Below are positions 54,952-63,691 of a stretch of 64,000 nucleotides of DNA, piece after piece (the stretch's first letter is position 1; the number at the start of each line of letters is the position of its first letter). Position numbers and translations under genes: made by a program. The stretch is from Pseudomonadota bacterium (GTDB taxonomy: Bacteria; Pseudomonadota; Gammaproteobacteria; Burkholderiales; Burkholderiaceae_C): contig JAIUOW010000010.1 in assembly GCA_020161775.1 (NCBI GenBank), forward strand, positions 1 through 64,000, read 5' to 3'. The notes under the pieces are model-generated. The model saw only the letters and a program-made list of their open reading frames with translations. It was not told where the DNA came from and ran no database searches.

Positions 54952-55728
54952 TTATTGCCCGCCCTGGCGGTGCTTGCGCGGCCGCCCGGCCAGCGCCCGG
55001 TCGAAAACCGCATTGGGCAACAGCCGCAGCAAGCCGGCCACCACACCCATCTGCCAGGGAATGACGCGGTAGCTGGCACCCGCTTCAATGGCCGCGAAGG
55101 CCTTGTCGGCAAAGTCTTCGGGCTGCATCAGGAACGGCATGCTGTAGCGGTTTTGCCGGGTCAGGGGCGTGTCAATGTACCCCGGGCAGATCGTGACCAC
55201 CCGCACCCCGCCGGCGCGCAGCTCGCCGCGCAGGCTTTCGCAATAGCTGATGACGGCGGCCTTGCTGGAACAGTACGCGCCATGGCCGGGCAGGCCACGG
55301 ATGCCCGCCACGCTGGCAATGCCGGTCAGGGTGCCGCTGCCGCGCGCCAGCATGGGCGCGATGAACGGGTGAAAGGTGGCAGCCAGGCCAATGTTGTTGG
55401 TGGCGAAGGTCTGCGCCATCACGTCAATGTCGTCGCGCACGGCGGTATCCATGCCGATGCTGATGCCCGCATTGGCGATCACCGCGTCGGGCACGCCTTG
55501 CGCGGCCATGCAGGCCTGGCCTGCGCCCACGATGCTGTGGGGCTGCGCCACGTCGGCACCATAGACCGCGTAGCGCGTGGCCTCCAGGTTTTTTTCAAGC
55601 GCCCAGCGTTCGATTTCAGCCGTTCGCCGCGCCACCAGCGCCAGCCGCCAGCCCGCCTGGTAAAAGCGCCAGGCCAGGGCCTGGCCGATGCCGCTGGACG
55701 CGCCGGTGATGAAGACAAGAGGTGCCAT
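54952..55728 (-). CDS. SDR-family oxidoreductase
   Basis: The 258-residue classical SDR has the nucleotide loop FITGASSGIGQALAWRF, NAG motif (IANAGISIG), catalytic Ser in IASVAGIRG and YCSSK (YxxxK). The C-terminus is basic (RPRKHRQGGQ). It belongs to the broad DltE/short acyl-group dehydrogenases of unknown substrate. It follows lptC by 39 bp, in the place where lptA is often found in relatives. Confidence 0.85.
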   Translation of the reverse strand: MAPLVFITGASSGIGQALAWRFYQAGWRLALVARRTAEIERWALEKNLEATRYAVYGADVAQPHSIVGAGQACMAAQGVPDAVIANAGISIGMDTAVRDDIDVMAQTFATNNIGLAATFHPFIAPMLARGSGTLTGIASVAGIRGLPGHGAYCSSKAAVISYCESLRGELRAGGVRVVTICPGYIDTPLTRQNRYSMPFLMQPEDFADKAFAAIEAGASYRVIPWQMGVVAGLLRLLPNAVFDRALAGRPRKHRQGGQ

Positions 55729-55767
55729 GTCGGGGTCTTTGCGGTGGGGCCGGTGCGGCGGGGCAGG

Positions 55768-56403
55768 TCAGGGAGCGGCGCGTGGCGTGAGCACGCCGCG
55801 CACGCGCCCGCGCAGGTCCATCACCCGCTCCATGTTGTCGTAATCCATGCTGTCGGCGGTGAACTGGTCGCCACCCCGGGTCAGCGTCACCGGCTTGTTT
55901 GACCGGATGCGCTCGGTGTCCATGAAGGCGTGCAGGAATTCGCCGCGGAACTGCAGCGCCGGCACAGGGTTGCCCGCGCTGTCGGTACCGGCGTCGCGCG
56001 TGACCACGGCATTGCCGAACAGCTGCACCTCGGTGCCGTCGCCATTGCTCAGCGCCCGGTTGGCCGTGGCCACGGTCAGCAGGCCCTTGTCGTTGATGGA
56101 GCGGATGCGCGGCTGGTCGATCTCCAGCGTGTCGCTGTCGGGGAAATGGCGCGCCTCGGTGCCCATGACCTCGCTCTTGAGGCGGCCGTTGCCGTCAAAG
56201 GTCTTGACCGAGAAGCCGCGCATGAAATAGTCGGGCTCGCTGGAAACGGGCTTGTCACCGGCCACGGGCGCGGCCGGCGGCGTGTTGCGCACCAGCCAGT
56301 AGGTGCCCAGGGCCAGCAGGCCCATGAGGATGATGGGCAGGTAAATCGACAGCTGGTCCCACAGGCGCAGGCCCAGGCGCATGGCCCTGGCGGCGGCGGT
56401 CAT
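55768..56403 (-). CDS. lptC: LPS export protein LptC
   Basis: The 211-residue protein has one N-terminal membrane anchor (about residues 18-38, LPIILMGLLALGTYWL) and the periplasmic LptC beta-jellyroll (YFMRGFSVKTFDGNGRLKSEVMGTEARHFPDSDTLEID; TADSMDYDNMERVMDLRGRVRG). It links LptBFG to LptA in the LPS bridge. The start at 56403 overlaps the kdsC stop (ATGA). The lptA and lptB genes expected next are not in this window. Confidence 0.9.
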   Translation of the reverse strand: MTAAARAMRLGLRLWDQLSIYLPIILMGLLALGTYWLVRNTPPAAPVAGDKPVSSEPDYFMRGFSVKTFDGNGRLKSEVMGTEARHFPDSDTLEIDQPRIRSINDKGLLTVATANRALSNGDGTEVQLFGNAVVTRDAGTDSAGNPVPALQFRGEFLHAFMDTERIRSNKPVTLTRGGDQFTADSMDYDNMERVMDLRGRVRGVLTPRAAP

Positions 56404-56948
56404 GGGCCGCAGGCGTCGCGCAGCAGCGCGGCGTAATGGCCGCTGGCCACCAGCAGCAGGTCGCAGAACTCGCGCGCGGCGCCATGGCCGCCGGCGGCCT
56501 GGGTCACATAGGCCGCGCGTGCACGCACCTCGATGTGGGCATTGGCGGGCGCCACGGCGAAGGCGCAACGCGTGAGCACCGGCAGGTCGGGCCAGTCATC
56601 GCCAATGGCGGCGGCCTGGTGCCAGTCCAGGCCCAGGGTCTTGAGCGTCTGCTCGGCCGCGGGGCGCTTGTCTTCGGTGCCGAAGTGGGCGTGCGTGACG
56701 CCCAGTGCTGACAGCCGTCCGCGCAGGGCCTTGGAGTCGCGCCCGGTGATCACGGCCGGCGTGATGCCGGCCTTTTGCAGCAGCTTGATGCCGAGCCCGT
56801 CCAGGATGTTGAACCGCTTGAGCGACTCGCCCTGGTCCGACATGAACAGCCCGCCATCCGTCAGCACGCCGTCGATGTCGAAGAACGCCACGCGCATGCC
56901 TTGCGCCTTGAGCAGCAGTTCAGGCGGGAAGTTGAGTGCAGGCGTCAT
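56400..56948 (-). CDS. kdsC: KDO-8-phosphate phosphatase
   Basis: The 182-residue HAD phosphatase has the nucleophile motif FFDIDGVLTDG, ITGRDS, and GDDWPDLPVL. It lacks a large cap domain, as usual for the tetrameric KdsC group. It removes phosphate from KDO-8-P in LPS core synthesis. ATG 56948 begins 2 bp after the kdsD stop; the TTG at 56954 overlaps that stop and is less likely. Confidence 0.92.
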   Translation of the reverse strand: MTPALNFPPELLLKAQGMRVAFFDIDGVLTDGGLFMSDQGESLKRFNILDGLGIKLLQKAGITPAVITGRDSKALRGRLSALGVTHAHFGTEDKRPAAEQTLKTLGLDWHQAAAIGDDWPDLPVLTRCAFAVAPANAHIEVRARAAYVTQAAGGHGAAREFCDLLLVASGHYAALLRDACGP

Positions 56949-56950
56949 AT

Positions 56951-57928
56951 TCAAATGACTTTTGAGCGCAGGAGGTCATTGGTGTTCACGGCGCCGCACA
57001 GGCGGCCGCTTTCGTCGACCACCAGCACCAGGGTGATGCGGTATTGCTCCATCAGTTCCACTGCCTCCACCGCCAGCACGTCGGCGCGGATGGTGCGCGG
57101 GCTGGCGTTCATGATGTCGCGCGCCAGCGATGCGCGCAGGTCCACGCCCCGCTCCACATGGCGGCGCAGGTCGCCGGCAGTGAACAAGCCCAGCACACGG
57201 CCTTCGGCGTCCACCACGGCCGCCGCGCCCATGCCCTTGTCGCCCATCTCGCGCATCAGCTCGCCAAAGGGAGCGTCCGGGCCAACCTGCGGCACGGCGT
57301 CGCCGGTGCGCATCACGTCGCGCAGCAGGGTCAGCAGCTTGCGCCCCAGCGCGCCACCGGGGTGGGAGCGGGCAAAGTCCTCGGCCTTGAAGCCGCGCGC
57401 GTCCAGCAGGGCCACCGCCAGCGCATCGCCCAGCGCCAGCTGCGCCGTGGTGCTGGCCGTGGGCGCCAGGTTCAGCGGGCAGGCCTCTTTTTCCACGCCG
57501 CTGTCCAGCACGATGTCGGCATGCCGCGCCAGTGACGAGCGCACATTGCCCGTCATGGCCACCAGCGGCACTCCCTGGCGCTTGAGCACGGGCAGGATGG
57601 CGGTGATTTCCTCGCTCTCGCCGCCGTTGGAGATCGCCAGCACCACGTCCACCGGCTTGATCATGCCCAGGTCCCCGTGGCTGGCTTCAGCCGGGTGCAC
57701 GAACATGGCGGGCGTGCCGGTGGAGGCCAGCGTGGCCGCGATCTTGCGCCCGACGTGGCCGCTCTTGCCCATGCCCATCACGACCACGCGACCGCGCACG
57801 TCCAGCATGAGCTGCACCGCCTTGACGAAGGCGTCGCCGGTGCGCGCCTTCAGGCCCAGGACGGCGGCGGCCTCGATGTCGAATGTCTCCTGGGCCAGGC
57901 GCAGGGCCTGGGCGGCGTCGAAAGTCAT
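56951..57928 (-). CDS. kdsD: D-arabinose 5-phosphate isomerase
   Basis: The 325-residue protein has an N-terminal SIS domain (VVVMGMGKSGHVGRKIAATLASTGTPAMFVHPAEASHGDLGMI; ISNGGESEEI) and two CBS domains at the C-terminus (MRTGDAVPQVGPDAPFGELM; ASPRTIRADVLAVEAVELM). It converts ribulose 5-phosphate to arabinose 5-phosphate for KDO. It is first in kdsD-kdsC-lptC and divergent from the Kef-type antiporter, an arrangement common in proteobacteria. Confidence 0.93.
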   Translation of the reverse strand: MTFDAAQALRLAQETFDIEAAAVLGLKARTGDAFVKAVQLMLDVRGRVVVMGMGKSGHVGRKIAATLASTGTPAMFVHPAEASHGDLGMIKPVDVVLAISNGGESEEITAILPVLKRQGVPLVAMTGNVRSSLARHADIVLDSGVEKEACPLNLAPTASTTAQLALGDALAVALLDARGFKAEDFARSHPGGALGRKLLTLLRDVMRTGDAVPQVGPDAPFGELMREMGDKGMGAAAVVDAEGRVLGLFTAGDLRRHVERGVDLRASLARDIMNASPRTIRADVLAVEAVELMEQYRITLVLVVDESGRLCGAVNTNDLLRSKVI

Positions 57929-57997
57929 GGCGGGATTCTATCGACGCAGCCTGCTGGCGGGCAGGGCCCCGGTACATGGCTTGCTAGCATCGGGGGG

Positions 57998-59983
57998 ATG
58001 ACCTCGCTGGAACTGACGCTGCTGTACCTGCTGGCCGCCGTGCTGGGGGTGGTGGCGTGCCGTTCACTCAAACTGCCGCCCATGCTGGGCTACCTGGTGG
58101 TGGGCGTGCTGATCGGCCCCAACGCGCTGGCGCTGGCGGAAAACTCCGAGGGCATCAAGCACCTGGGTGAATTCGGCGTGGTGTTCCTGATGTTCGTGAT
58201 CGGCCTGGAGTTCAATCTGCCCAAGCTGCGCGCCATGCGCGCCCATGTGTTTGGCCTGGGGCTGTTCCAGGTGGGCCTGACCATCGTGCTGGCCACGGGC
58301 GGCTCGCTGGTGCTGGCGATGCTGGCGCCCGCGCTCTGGAAGATGGGCTGGCAGACGGCGCTGGCGCTGTCGGGGGCGCTTGCCATGAGCAGCACGGCCA
58401 TTGTCGTCAAGCTCATGGCCGAGCGGCTGGAGATGGAGTCCGACCACGGCAAGCGTGTGATGGGCGTGCTGCTGTTCCAGGATCTGGCCGTGGTGCCGCT
58501 GCTGGTGCTGATACCCGCGCTGGGCAGCCCGCCCGAGACACTGTTCACCGCGCTGGCGCTGGCGGGCCTGAAGGCCACCGCGCTGATCACCGTGCTGCTG
58601 GTGGGCGGCCAGCGGGTGATGCGCTGGTGGCTCACGCTGGTGGCTCGGCGCAAGAGCGAGGAGCTGTTCGTGCTGAACCTGCTGCTGATCACGTTGGGCC
58701 TGGCCTGGTTGACGGAGCTGGCGGGCCTGAGCCTGGCGCTGGGCGCGTTCATCGCGGGTATGCTCGTTTCAGAGACCGAATACAAGCACCAGGTGGAGAC
58801 CGACATCCGTCCGTTCCATGATGTGCTGCTGGGGTTGTTCTTCATCACGATCGGCATGATCCTGGACTGGCGCCTCGTGCTGGAGCGCTGGCCGATGGTG
58901 CTGATGCTGGTGACGCTGCCGGTGCTGTTCAAGCTGGTCACGATCACCGCCCTGGCCAAGGCGTTTGGCGCGTCCATGGGTACGTCGCTGCGCACCGGGC
59001 TGTATCTGGCGCAAGCCGGTGAATTCGGCTTTGTGCTGTTGTCGCTCAGCACACAAAACGACCTGGTGCCCCCCGCGCTGCTCAACCCGATCCTGGCGAG
59101 CATGGTGCTGTCGATGCTGGCCACGCCGTTCATCGTCATGTACAGCAACCGCATCGTCATGAAACTGGTGGCCAGCGAATGGCTGCAGCAGTCGCTGCAG
59201 ATGACCACCATCGCGCGCAAGTCCATCAACACAGCCAAGCACGTGATCATCTGCGGCTATGGCCGCAGCGGCCAGAACATGGCCCGCATGCTGGAGCGCG
59301 AAGGCATCCCCTACATGGCGCTGGACCTGGACCCGGACCGCGTGCGCCAGGCCGCCGCCGCGGGCGACTCGGTGGTGTTTGGCGACGCGGCGCGGCTGCA
59401 GGCGCTGATGGCCGCGGGCCTGGCGCGCGCCAGCGCCGTGGTGGTGACCTACATCGACACGCACGGGGCGCTGAAGGTGCTGGCCAACACGCGCGCGCAC
59501 GCGCCGCAGGTGCCTGTGATCGTGCGCACCCAGGACGACCTGGACCTGGAAAAGCTGCGCGCCGCCGGCGCGACCGAGGTGGTGCCCGAGGCCATCGAAG
59601 GCTCGCTCATGCTGGCCAGCCACGCGCTGGCCCTGGTGGGCGTGCCCATGCGCCGGGTGATCCGCGTGGTGCAGGACCAGCGCGACGCGCGTTACAACCT
59701 GCTGCGCGGCTATTTCCACGGCGCGGACGACGACACCGTGAACGAGCGCGAGCATGAGCGCCTGGGCACCGTCACGCTGCCGCTGGGTGCGCGCTCCATC
59801 GGCCAGCCGCTGGGCCACCTGGCGTTGCACGCCATGGGGGTGCGCGTGGTCAACCTGCGCCGTGCCAACGGCCGCGTCGCGCCGCTGGAGGACGACCCGG
59901 CGCTGCAGGAGGGTGACGCGCTGGTGCTGTCGGGCAAGCCCGAGGTGCTGGCCATGGCCGAGCAGAAGCTGCTGCGCGGCTGA
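57998..59983 (+). CDS. Kef-type monovalent cation:proton antiporter (CPA2 family)
   Basis: The 661-residue protein has a 12-helix CPA2 exchanger domain (about residues 1-385; FGVVFLMFVIGLEFNL, LFQDLAVVPLLVL), a TrkA-N/RCK NAD-binding domain (HVIICGYGRSGQNMARMLEREG, about 408-525) and a TrkA-C domain at the end (GTVTLPLGARSIGQPLGHL). It exchanges K+ or Na+ for protons across the inner membrane and is gated by nucleotide or glutathione in the Kef group. TAGCAT (57985-57990) lies 7 nt before ATG, so the mRNA may be leaderless, though GGGGGG could also serve as ribosome contact. Confidence 0.9.
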   Translation: MTSLELTLLYLLAAVLGVVACRSLKLPPMLGYLVVGVLIGPNALALAENSEGIKHLGEFGVVFLMFVIGLEFNLPKLRAMRAHVFGLGLFQVGLTIVLATGGSLVLAMLAPALWKMGWQTALALSGALAMSSTAIVVKLMAERLEMESDHGKRVMGVLLFQDLAVVPLLVLIPALGSPPETLFTALALAGLKATALITVLLVGGQRVMRWWLTLVARRKSEELFVLNLLLITLGLAWLTELAGLSLALGAFIAGMLVSETEYKHQVETDIRPFHDVLLGLFFITIGMILDWRLVLERWPMVLMLVTLPVLFKLVTITALAKAFGASMGTSLRTGLYLAQAGEFGFVLLSLSTQNDLVPPALLNPILASMVLSMLATPFIVMYSNRIVMKLVASEWLQQSLQMTTIARKSINTAKHVIICGYGRSGQNMARMLEREGIPYMALDLDPDRVRQAAAAGDSVVFGDAARLQALMAAGLARASAVVVTYIDTHGALKVLANTRAHAPQVPVIVRTQDDLDLEKLRAAGATEVVPEAIEGSLMLASHALALVGVPMRRVIRVVQDQRDARYNLLRGYFHGADDDTVNEREHERLGTVTLPLGARSIGQPLGHLALHAMGVRVVNLRRANGRVAPLEDDPALQEGDALVLSGKPEVLAMAEQKLLRG

Positions 59984-60115
59984 ACCGCGAGGCCCGCGCC
60001 CGCACAAGACCCCTGGACGCCATCGGGCAATTGAGACCGCGTGGTGTGCATGTTTACGACCGAGTCATTATCTGGCCTGTTGCGTCTTTTTCTTCATCTT
60101 TCCAGGAGCCAAGCA

Positions 60116-61075
60116 ATGGATCGTCGTGGTTTTCTAGGTGCCGGCATGGCAGGCGCTGCGGCGCTGACCTTCTCGTCCGTGTGGTCGCAAAGCACGCCCA
60201 ATTTCGGCGCTCCGGCGGCGCCCGCAGTCGGCTTCAAGCGCATGAAGCTGGGCGCCATGGAGGTCATCGCCCTGAATGACGGCGCGCTGCGCCGGCCGCT
60301 GGGCGAGGAATTCGTGACCAATGCGCCGCTGGAGCAGGTCAAGGCGCTGCTGGCGTCCCAGGGTTTGCCGACGGACTACGTGGACATCCCGTTCACGCCG
60401 TTCGTCATCGTGGCTGGCGGCCGGCGCATCCTGATGGACACCGGCTTTGCGGACAACGGCCCGCCCAGCGCCGGCAAGCTGGTGGCCAACATGGCCGCGG
60501 CCGGCCTCAAGCCGGACGATATCGACACCATCATCCTGAGCCACTACCACGGCGACCACATCAACGGCATCCGCAACAAGGCGGGCCAGCTGGTGTTCCC
60601 CAAGGCCAGGATCATGGTGCCCGCGCCCGAGCATGCGTTCTGGATGGACGACGCCCGCATGGAAGCCGCCCCGCCGGCCATGAAGGGCGCCTTCCAGAAC
60701 GTGCGCCGCGTGCTGGCTGGCCTGCCCGCCGACCAGCTGGTGCGCTTTGAACCCGGCGCGGAAGTGGCCCCCGGCATCACCTCGGTGGCTGCGTTTGGCC
60801 ACACCCCGGGCCACACGCTGTTCACCGTCAAGTCCGAGGGCCAGTCGTTTGCCTATGTGGCCGACCTGACCAACGTGCCCAGCCTGTTCGCGCGCAGCCC
60901 CGACTGGTCGGTCACCTTTGACATGGACAAGGAAATGGCGCGCGCCACGCGCCGCAAGATCTTTGACATGATCGTGAAGGACAAGATGATGGCCGGTGGC
61001 TTCCACTTCCCGTTCCCGGCGTTTGGCAGCATTGAAGCCGCCGGCAATGGCTACCAGTTCAAGCCACTGGCCTGA
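60116..61075 (+). CDS. Exported metallo-beta-lactamase-fold hydrolase
   Basis: The 319-residue precursor starts MDRRGFLGAGMAGAAALTF, a twin-arginine-type signal. The mature part has the metal-binding motif ILSHYHGDHINGI (HxHxDH), a downstream histidine in FGHTPGHTLF and the aspartate in YVADLTN. It should be a periplasmic, probably zinc-dependent hydrolase; lactonase-like and beta-lactamase-like activities are both possible. CCAGGAG precedes ATG 60116. The following gene overlaps its 3' end. Confidence 0.87.
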   Translation: MDRRGFLGAGMAGAAALTFSSVWSQSTPNFGAPAAPAVGFKRMKLGAMEVIALNDGALRRPLGEEFVTNAPLEQVKALLASQGLPTDYVDIPFTPFVIVAGGRRILMDTGFADNGPPSAGKLVANMAAAGLKPDDIDTIILSHYHGDHINGIRNKAGQLVFPKARIMVPAPEHAFWMDDARMEAAPPAMKGAFQNVRRVLAGLPADQLVRFEPGAEVAPGITSVAAFGHTPGHTLFTVKSEGQSFAYVADLTNVPSLFARSPDWSVTFDMDKEMARATRRKIFDMIVKDKMMAGGFHFPFPAFGSIEAAGNGYQFKPLA

Positions 61076-61646
61076 CGCGCCAGCAGGCCTGTCGCGCCGC
61101 GCCCTGGCGGGGGGCGCGGCCGCGGCGCTGCTGCTGCCGCGCGGCGTGCTGGCCCAGGCGCCGGATGCCATGGCTGCGGCCGTGCGCGCGGGCGGCTGCG
61201 CGGTGCTGATCCGCCATGCCCAGACGGTGGCCGGCGTGGGCGACCCCGAAGGCTTCCGGGTGGACCTGTGCAGCACCCAGCGCAACCTGAGCGACGACGG
61301 CCGCAACCAGGCCAGGCGCATCGGCCAGTGGTTCCAGGCGCGCGGGTTCAAGCCCCGCGCGGTGCAGTCCAGCGCCTGGTGCCGCTGCAAGGACACGGCC
61401 GACCTGGCGTTCGGCCGCCATGTGGTGTGGCCGGCGCTGAACTCCACCTTCGGCAACCGCGACGCCCAGGCCGGGCAGACCGCCCAGCTGCGCGCGGCGC
61501 TGGCGCGCATCCCGCCGGGGCAATTCGAGGTGTGGGTCACGCACCAGGTGAACATGACAGCGCTGACCGGCGAAGGCATGGTGATGGGCGAAGGGCTGGC
61601 AGTGAATGCGCAGGGCAAAATGGTGGCCCGCAGCACCTTCGGCTGA
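61047..61646 (+). CDS. Exported histidine phosphatase-family protein
   Basis: The 199-residue precursor has a twin-arginine-like signal ([17 protein letters not shown], residues 15-31) and a histidine phosphatase domain with [12 protein letters not shown] (catalytic RH), [16 protein letters not shown] and [12 protein letters not shown] (second histidine). A cysteine pair in [14 protein letters not shown] is unusual. ATG 61047 overlaps the preceding gene by 29 nt and gives a sensible n-region for the signal; it has no clear Shine-Dalgarno. It should act in the periplasm on a small phosphoester. Confidence 0.75.
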   Translation: MATSSSHWPDAPAGLSRRALAGGAAAALLLPRGVLAQAPDAMAAAVRAGGCAVLIRHAQTVAGVGDPEGFRVDLCSTQRNLSDDGRNQARRIGQWFQARGFKPRAVQSSAWCRCKDTADLAFGRHVVWPALNSTFGNRDAQAGQTAQLRAALARIPPGQFEVWVTHQVNMTALTGEGMVMGEGLAVNAQGKMVARSTFG

Positions 61647-61654
61647 AAGCGCCC

Positions 61655-62221
61655 ATGCCCCATACCGTTTCCGACGACGCCTTCCACTTTGGTCCCTACC
61701 TTCGCCGGCACATCCGCACCGTGCCCGACTGGCCGGCGCCGGGCGTGCAGTTTCGCGACATCACGCCGCTGCTGCAGGACCCCAAGGTGTTTCGCGTGCT
61801 GATCGACGCCTTCGTGCACCGCTACATGGACCGCCGCCCCGACGTGGTGGCCGGGCTGGACGCGCGCGGCTTCATCCTGGGCTCGGTGGTGGCCTATGAG
61901 CTGGGCGTGGGGTTCGTGCCGATCCGCAAGAAAGGCAAGCTGCCCTTCACCACGGTGGCGGAAACCTACGAGCTGGAATACGGCAGCGCCACCGTGGAGC
62001 TTCACACCGACGCCGTCAAGCCCGGCGACCAGGTGCTGCTGATCGACGACCTGATCGCCACCGGCGGCACCATGATGGCCGGCAAGAAGCTGCTGGAAAA
62101 GCTGGGCGCCACCGTCATGGAAGGCGCCGCCATCGTGGACCTGCCGGAGCTGGGTGGCTCAAAACGGCTGGCCGAAGGCGGCTTGCCGCTTTTTACATTG
62201 GTCGACTACGCCGGGCACTGA
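61655..62221 (+). CDS. apt: Adenine phosphoribosyltransferase
   Basis: The 188-residue protein has the type I PRTase fold with [19 protein letters not shown] at the N-terminus, [23 protein letters not shown], and the PRPP-binding loop [14 protein letters not shown]. It salvages adenine to AMP with PRPP. It starts 8 bp after the histidine phosphatase gene and converges on the cNMP-binding gene, where a short palindrome (62222-62234) marks the junction. Confidence 0.93.
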   Translation: MPHTVSDDAFHFGPYLRRHIRTVPDWPAPGVQFRDITPLLQDPKVFRVLIDAFVHRYMDRRPDVVAGLDARGFILGSVVAYELGVGFVPIRKKGKLPFTTVAETYELEYGSATVELHTDAVKPGDQVLLIDDLIATGGTMMAGKKLLEKLGATVMEGAAIVDLPELGGSKRLAEGGLPLFTLVDYAGH

Positions 62222-62226
62222 TCACC

Positions 62227-62676
62227 TCAGGTGAACTGCCCCACCAGGATCGCCTCGCGCATGCGGATGGCCAGCACGGCCGCCAGGCCCTTGACCAGAT
62301 CCACCGCCAGGCGCGGCTGCTTGTGCGACAGGGTCTCGAACTTCTCCCAGCTCAATGACCAGGCCACACCCGGTGCCGCCGACACCACGGTGGCGCTGCG
62401 TGGCTGGCCCGAAAAGAAGGTGCCTTCACCCACCACCGTGCCCGGCGCCAGGCGCGCCAGGACGGTGTTGTGGATGGTGACGTGCAGTTCCCCTTCGGCC
62501 AGGATGAACAGCTCGCGGTCGGACTCGCCTTCGCGGATCAGCGCATCGCCCGCCTTCAGGAAGCGGATGGACAGGTAGGGCGCGAGCTTTTTCCATTCGT
62601 CCAGGGTGAGCTTGCAAGGCAGTGCGTCGTGCGCGTCCAGCGCCGCGACCGCGTGCATCAGTTGCTGGACGTTCAA
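62227..62676 (-). CDS. Cyclic nucleotide-binding domain protein
   Basis: The 149-residue protein is a single CAP-like cyclic-nucleotide-binding domain: APYLSIRFLKAGDALIREGESDRELFILAEGELHVTI, the phosphate-binding-cassette region GTVVGEGTFFSGQPRSATVVS, and a C-terminal helix. There is no DNA-binding domain. The start appears to be TTG at 62676, overlapping the upstream gene's stop as TTGA; ATG 62658 would drop six residues. It is coupled to the preceding unknown gene. A second protein of this kind is cut by the window end. Confidence 0.82.
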   Translation of the reverse strand: MNVQQLMHAVAALDAHDALPCKLTLDEWKKLAPYLSIRFLKAGDALIREGESDRELFILAEGELHVTIHNTVLARLAPGTVVGEGTFFSGQPRSATVVSAAPGVAWSLSWEKFETLSHKQPRLAVDLVKGLAAVLAIRMREAILVGQFT

Positions 62677-63527
62677 TTGAGCGCGCCGTACTGGGTGCCG
62701 CTGAGCGCCGGGGCGTCATCCGGCATTTCGGTGTCTTCATAGCCGGTGAGCAGGGTGTAGCTCTGCGGGCCATGGCGCGATGAACCATCGGTGAACGCGC
62801 GGGCCGTGGCACCCCCGGCGGTTGCCGCCACCGCGGCCGGCCCGGCTGCGCCGGGCCGCGTCCTGACGCCGGTGGCCAGCGCCTGCTTGAAGGCGGCCAC
62901 CTCATCGGCGTCAATCGGGTCGTACCGGCCACCGCCGGCCGCCGCCGGACGGGTCGCAGGCAGCGGCATCGGCTGGGAAATCAGCGGCGCGGGCTGCGAG
63001 ACCGGCGCCGCGGCCAGGGGCTCCAGCGGCATCGGACTGGACGGGCGAGCGCCCGCGGGCCGCGTTTGCGGCAGGCCCACCGCCACGTGCTCGTTCAGGC
63101 GCCAGTAAACCGCCGTCACCACGATGTCATGGCGCGACTTGGCGCTCTGGGCGATCAGGGCCTCGATCTCGGCCAGGCGGCTGGTTTCGTCGCCGTGTTC
63201 GCGCGCCAGATCCATCATCACCAGGAACTGGCGGCCCCGCGCGTCCAGCGAGAGCACCTTGAACTTGTAGCTGGACGACAGCATGCCCGCACGCACCATG
63301 GCTTCGCGCACCACGGTGTACAGCAGTTCGCGCCGGGCCATGCGCTCGGACTTGCGGTTGCCGGGCTGGGCGTTGTCTGGGGGATGCTTGCCGCTGGGTA
63401 CGCTGTTGCGGGTAGAGGACACCGGGCGGGTGGCCTCCATGCGCGACAGACCCGAGCTAACTGGTTGGGTCGTCGCGCTTTTGGCCGCCTTCTTTTGCGG
63501 CGGGAACAACCAGGTAAGCAATGACAT
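62673..63527 (-). CDS. Conserved-looking protein of unknown function
   Basis: I do not recognise this 284-residue protein. Residues about 60-155 form a folded, mixed alpha/beta region (ERMARRELLYTVVREAMVRAGMLSSSYKFKVLSLDARGRQFLVMMDL) and the rest is a Pro/Ala-rich linker with a short helical segment (DADEVAAFKQALATG) and an acidic end. No signal peptide or membrane segment is evident. It overlaps the cyclic-nucleotide-binding gene, suggesting a shared signalling role. ATG 63527 is the only sensible start. Confidence 0.65.
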   Translation of the reverse strand: MSLLTWLFPPQKKAAKSATTQPVSSGLSRMEATRPVSSTRNSVPSGKHPPDNAQPGNRKSERMARRELLYTVVREAMVRAGMLSSSYKFKVLSLDARGRQFLVMMDLAREHGDETSRLAEIEALIAQSAKSRHDIVVTAVYWRLNEHVAVGLPQTRPAGARPSSPMPLEPLAAAPVSQPAPLISQPMPLPATRPAAAGGGRYDPIDADEVAAFKQALATGVRTRPGAAGPAAVAATAGGATARAFTDGSSRHGPQSYTLLTGYEDTEMPDDAPALSGTQYGALN

Positions 63528-63691
63528 GGCGGGCCTTTGTCCGAAAGGGGGGTGCGACAGCCCGGAAATCCTGCGCCGTCACGAATACCAAAGTGTAGGG
63601 GCGCCAACTTCGGGTTTTGCTGCCGCCGGGCGGCGAAAACGCGCCGTTCACCGCAGCAACGGCATCTGCCGTGAAATAGTTGTCAATCCGC

